From Amorphophallus konjac (taxonomy: Eukaryota > Streptophyta > Magnoliopsida > Alismatales > Araceae), in contig CM040124.1 of the NCBI GenBank assembly GCA_022559845.1, forward strand, positions 66,053,491 through 66,117,490: a DNA stretch of 64,000 nt. Reading direction: 5' to 3'. This document shows positions 61,505 to 64,000 of this stretch, in pieces. How positions within the stretch are numbered: the stretch's first letter is position 1; each line of letters opens with the position of its first letter. A program made the translations under genes and the position numbers. The notes under the pieces were generated by a model. The model saw only the letters and a program-made list of their open reading frames with translations, did not search any database and was not told where the DNA came from.

Positions 61505-64000
61505 TGTAACACCCCGGTTTTTTTAAAATCTGAAATTTAATTGAAATAGTGAATTTTTAATTTAGATAAATGAATTTCAGAAATTAATATTATATTCCTC
61601 AGTGAATAGTGCTAGCGTAATTTCGACTTTCTCACAAAAATCTAGAAAAATAGTAAATTGATAGAGAATGATTTCTGAAACAACTTTGCTTTCTTGAGTT
61701 TTATCAGTAAAAATCTGTAATTAGATCTATTTATTGTTTAAGTGAGTTTCATTAAATAATATTTTATTCCTTGGAATAGTACCATCGAAAATTCTTCTAC
61801 TTGATAAAAATCCAGAAAAATGGTAAACAGGTTAAGGTCGATGTAGTTAACAACTTTGCCTTCTGGGCTTGACCCATTAAAAATCCTGTGTTAGATCTAT
61901 TTAGTGTTTAAGCCCAAAAGTGCACACTTTTTGACCCTTACCTAACCTTGTTTTAAAACGCGAAATTAGGGCTTAATACCCAACCAAATTAGCCCAAACT
62001 GGAGGCAAATGGACGGTCTTGATTAGAGGATCAAAAGCCCTCTATCTATTTCTCGAAACCCTAACCCTAGAAGGCGCAGCCGGCCGAGTTTGATTGAGTC
62101 AACCTTTTCGGCGCCGTTTTTAACACGTCTCTTGCCCGGTCGAATTCTCCCAGCTCAGAACTCTCCAGAAGATGTGTGACCTATAGATAGAAAGCCCTTC
62201 GAGTCTAGTTTCTTTTGGTGGCTGTGGTGTCGGCAGAAGAGTCAGATCTGGGGAGATATCCGGCGATTACTGAAGGTGTGTCGGCAGGCCGTCGTCTACC
62301 TTCTTCCTTCCTTGTTTCTTTGATTGAGGTAGGAATTCTCAACCAAAATTCGATCATGAATACATCATCTTGTCCCTCTTGACGAGATCTATCCATTGGG
62401 AGTGAAAGCCCCAATTTTTATCAGGTATCTAGGGAGCTATCGTGGTTTTTGTGAAGGTTATCAAGTTCGTTCTTCATATCTAGCACCTTATTTCAATCTG
62501 CAATTGAGGTAGGTTCTCTCGGGCTCAAACAGCATATGATATATAGAAATGTTCAGCATCATGTCCTCTTTCTTTTGGTATATGAAGCCCTAAATTCCAT
62601 TCAGCATGTCTAGAGAATTTCTGTTCGTAGTAACAGCATGATTAGACCTAGTTTTGATATGTTCTTCCGAGTTGATTTCTGATTTCGAAGTATTAATCCT
62701 GATCCACATAAACCATATCATATATGGTTGGATCCAGCATCGAAGTAGCTTTCTTTTGGTGCAAGAAGCCCCAAATTTCGTTCTGTATATTGAGAGAATT
62801 TTACGTTTTAGTCACAGCATGTCATAATTAGGGTTTCCCGTGTTCTTACCTTAATAAATCTCGATTTCAGCGAGATATTATGAAATTGGCCTTACTGTTA
62901 GATAGTATTCTCTGTTAGCTTTCCAACAGTACCAAAATCCCCTTATTTGGAGCTCATTTCCATGATTTATTAGCATTTTAGTGCAACCCTAGCAAACCCC
63001 TTAGCTTCCCGGCGTTCATCGGACGCGGAAGGGATGACCGGAGACGACCAGAGATGGACGGTCGCACGATAGACCGCACAACTCAAGCCCAGACCTGACA
63101 CTGGCTTAGTCAGTAGTTAAACGGTTCCAAACTGACCACACAACTGGTTGGACGGTTCCAAACTGACCACATAACCAGATAAACGGTCCGTAGGTGACCA
63201 CATAACCCCCTGGAGGATAAACGGCCAGAAAGTGACCACATATCCCTGTGACCCTGGGATGGGCGGTCATCTGAGAGCCGCCCAACCCATGGGCGGTCAT
63301 CTGGGAACCGCCCAACTACTTGGGCGGCCAGCCCAGGGCCGCCCAACTCCCAGACCCTCATTTGAGCCCCGTTTCAGCCCCTGTTAAGCCCGATAGTTAT
63401 ACGGTCCATCCAGAACCGTTTATCCCCACAGAGAGTGACTTAATACATGTTCTAATTGATTCATTTTCATGTCATTAATGGTAATTAGTAAAATAGAAAC
63501 TCACATAATTAGTGATTAATTATGCAACTAAATTTCTGTTAATTGCTTGTTATTCGTGCCTACGCGACTTACGCGATCTTGTTCACTAGCTTATCACCTT
63601 GAATCATTCTTTTTGGCATCTTAACTTAATGTTTAACTTAATCCTTGTTAATTTGGCTTGGAATTAGGATTAATATGGTCATTAGCTTGCTGTTTAGTTG
63701 CTGTACTACAGTAGAACAGCGTGTTTAACTTTCCGACTTTTTAGCAAGTCGTTGGCCGATTAGCGTGCTAGTATGGGTTTTACCCCCGGAAACTCTATCC
63801 GGCGGTCTTACCATCATCTTGAACTTTGTTATACCCCTGTTAAGAACCTGTTTAACCTCCAGCATACATCGTTTTATGTGTTTAAACCGCTGGTTTAAGG
63901 TTTGGATCAAATCGGACGACGAGAGGCATGCGCGGTTAGTAGTTGACCGCATATCCTCTTCGGCGGCCCGATTATGACCGCATATCCTTATACGGCCCAG
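61505..64000 (+). repeat. Element F 3' LTR (cut by window end)
   Basis: 2496 bp of the LTR are in the window. It is nearly identical to 56985-59478. Eleven of the 15 substitutions I count fall in its first 400 bp. Confidence 0.92.

Larger units (their letters stand above)
56985..64000 (+). mobile_element. Element F: young non-autonomous gypsy element with 0.9 kb interior (cut by window end)
   Basis: Two LTRs beginning TGTAACACCCCGG (56985 and 61505) enclose 907 bp. The interior has a primer site, the conserved leader, a fragment of gag with two zinc knuckles, and a polypurine tract; all of pol and the capsid part are gone. By hand I count 15 substitutions and three one-base indels over the roughly 2.5 kb of LTR that can be compared, so it is the youngest element here. 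The right end is outside the window. Confidence 0.9.

Noticed and set aside
1..64000. tRNA or rRNA genes
   Set aside because: TGGTATCAGAG motifs are primer sites, not tRNA genes. I saw no cloverleaf or rRNA segment, though a dedicated scan was not possible.

Overview
This is nuclear DNA of a flowering plant with a large, retrotransposon-rich genome. A monocot is most likely, judging from the GC-rich, single-exon protein kinase gene and the GC-rich gene fragments; the species cannot be named. About four fifths of the window is nested LTR retrotransposon sequence. I label the elements A to F.

Layout. 1-6076: element A, a non-autonomous gypsy-type element on the minus strand that keeps only a gag-like frame. 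6077-23313: element C, a long-LTR element with a 2 kb non-coding interior. Its left LTR is broken by A and by element B. 6235-16925: element B, a complete but decayed SIRE/Maximus-type Copia element with gag, pol and a third, envelope-position ORF. 23314-25822: fragments, including an LTR end, paired palindromic sites, a MIZ1-like gene fragment fused to a CHX-like antiporter fragment, and a local triplication of the CHX piece. 25823-43180: element D, of the A family, with a perfect 5 bp target duplication. Inside it sits element E (29901-41035), a Tekay/Del-type chromovirus with 3.1-3.3 kb LTRs. 43186-52147: the gene island, with one intact host gene, a minus-strand MAPKKK17/18-like kinase, plus a minisatellite, microsatellites and a hAT-like MITE. 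52148-56176: probable LTR followed by a decayed ORF, read as the antisense ORF of a Tat-type gypsy element and split by a hAT MITE with an 8 bp target duplication. 56985 to the window end: element F, two very similar 3.6 kb LTRs around a 0.9 kb interior that keeps only a primer site, a leader, gag zinc knuckles and a polypurine tract.

Two patterns stand out. (1) LTRs with no obvious overall similarity (C, E, F and an orphan stretch before F) carry arrays of one short inverted-repeat unit, CGG-YC...GACCG. Its length is 18 nt in every unit I read in C and E, and 17 nt in all but one in F. The Copia element carries a loopless version, CGGTCGACCG, upstream of its TATA box and again before its third ORF. 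(2) A, D and F share a leader segment between primer site and gag: a small stem-loop and, always 17 nt away, a 10 nt self-complementary site that differs between D and the others but keeps its self-complementarity. It is a candidate RNA dimerisation or packaging element shared by non-autonomous elements.

The only working host gene I can support is the kinase. The retroelement genes are mostly broken by stops and frameshifts, many of them explained by C-to-T changes as expected in methylated DNA.
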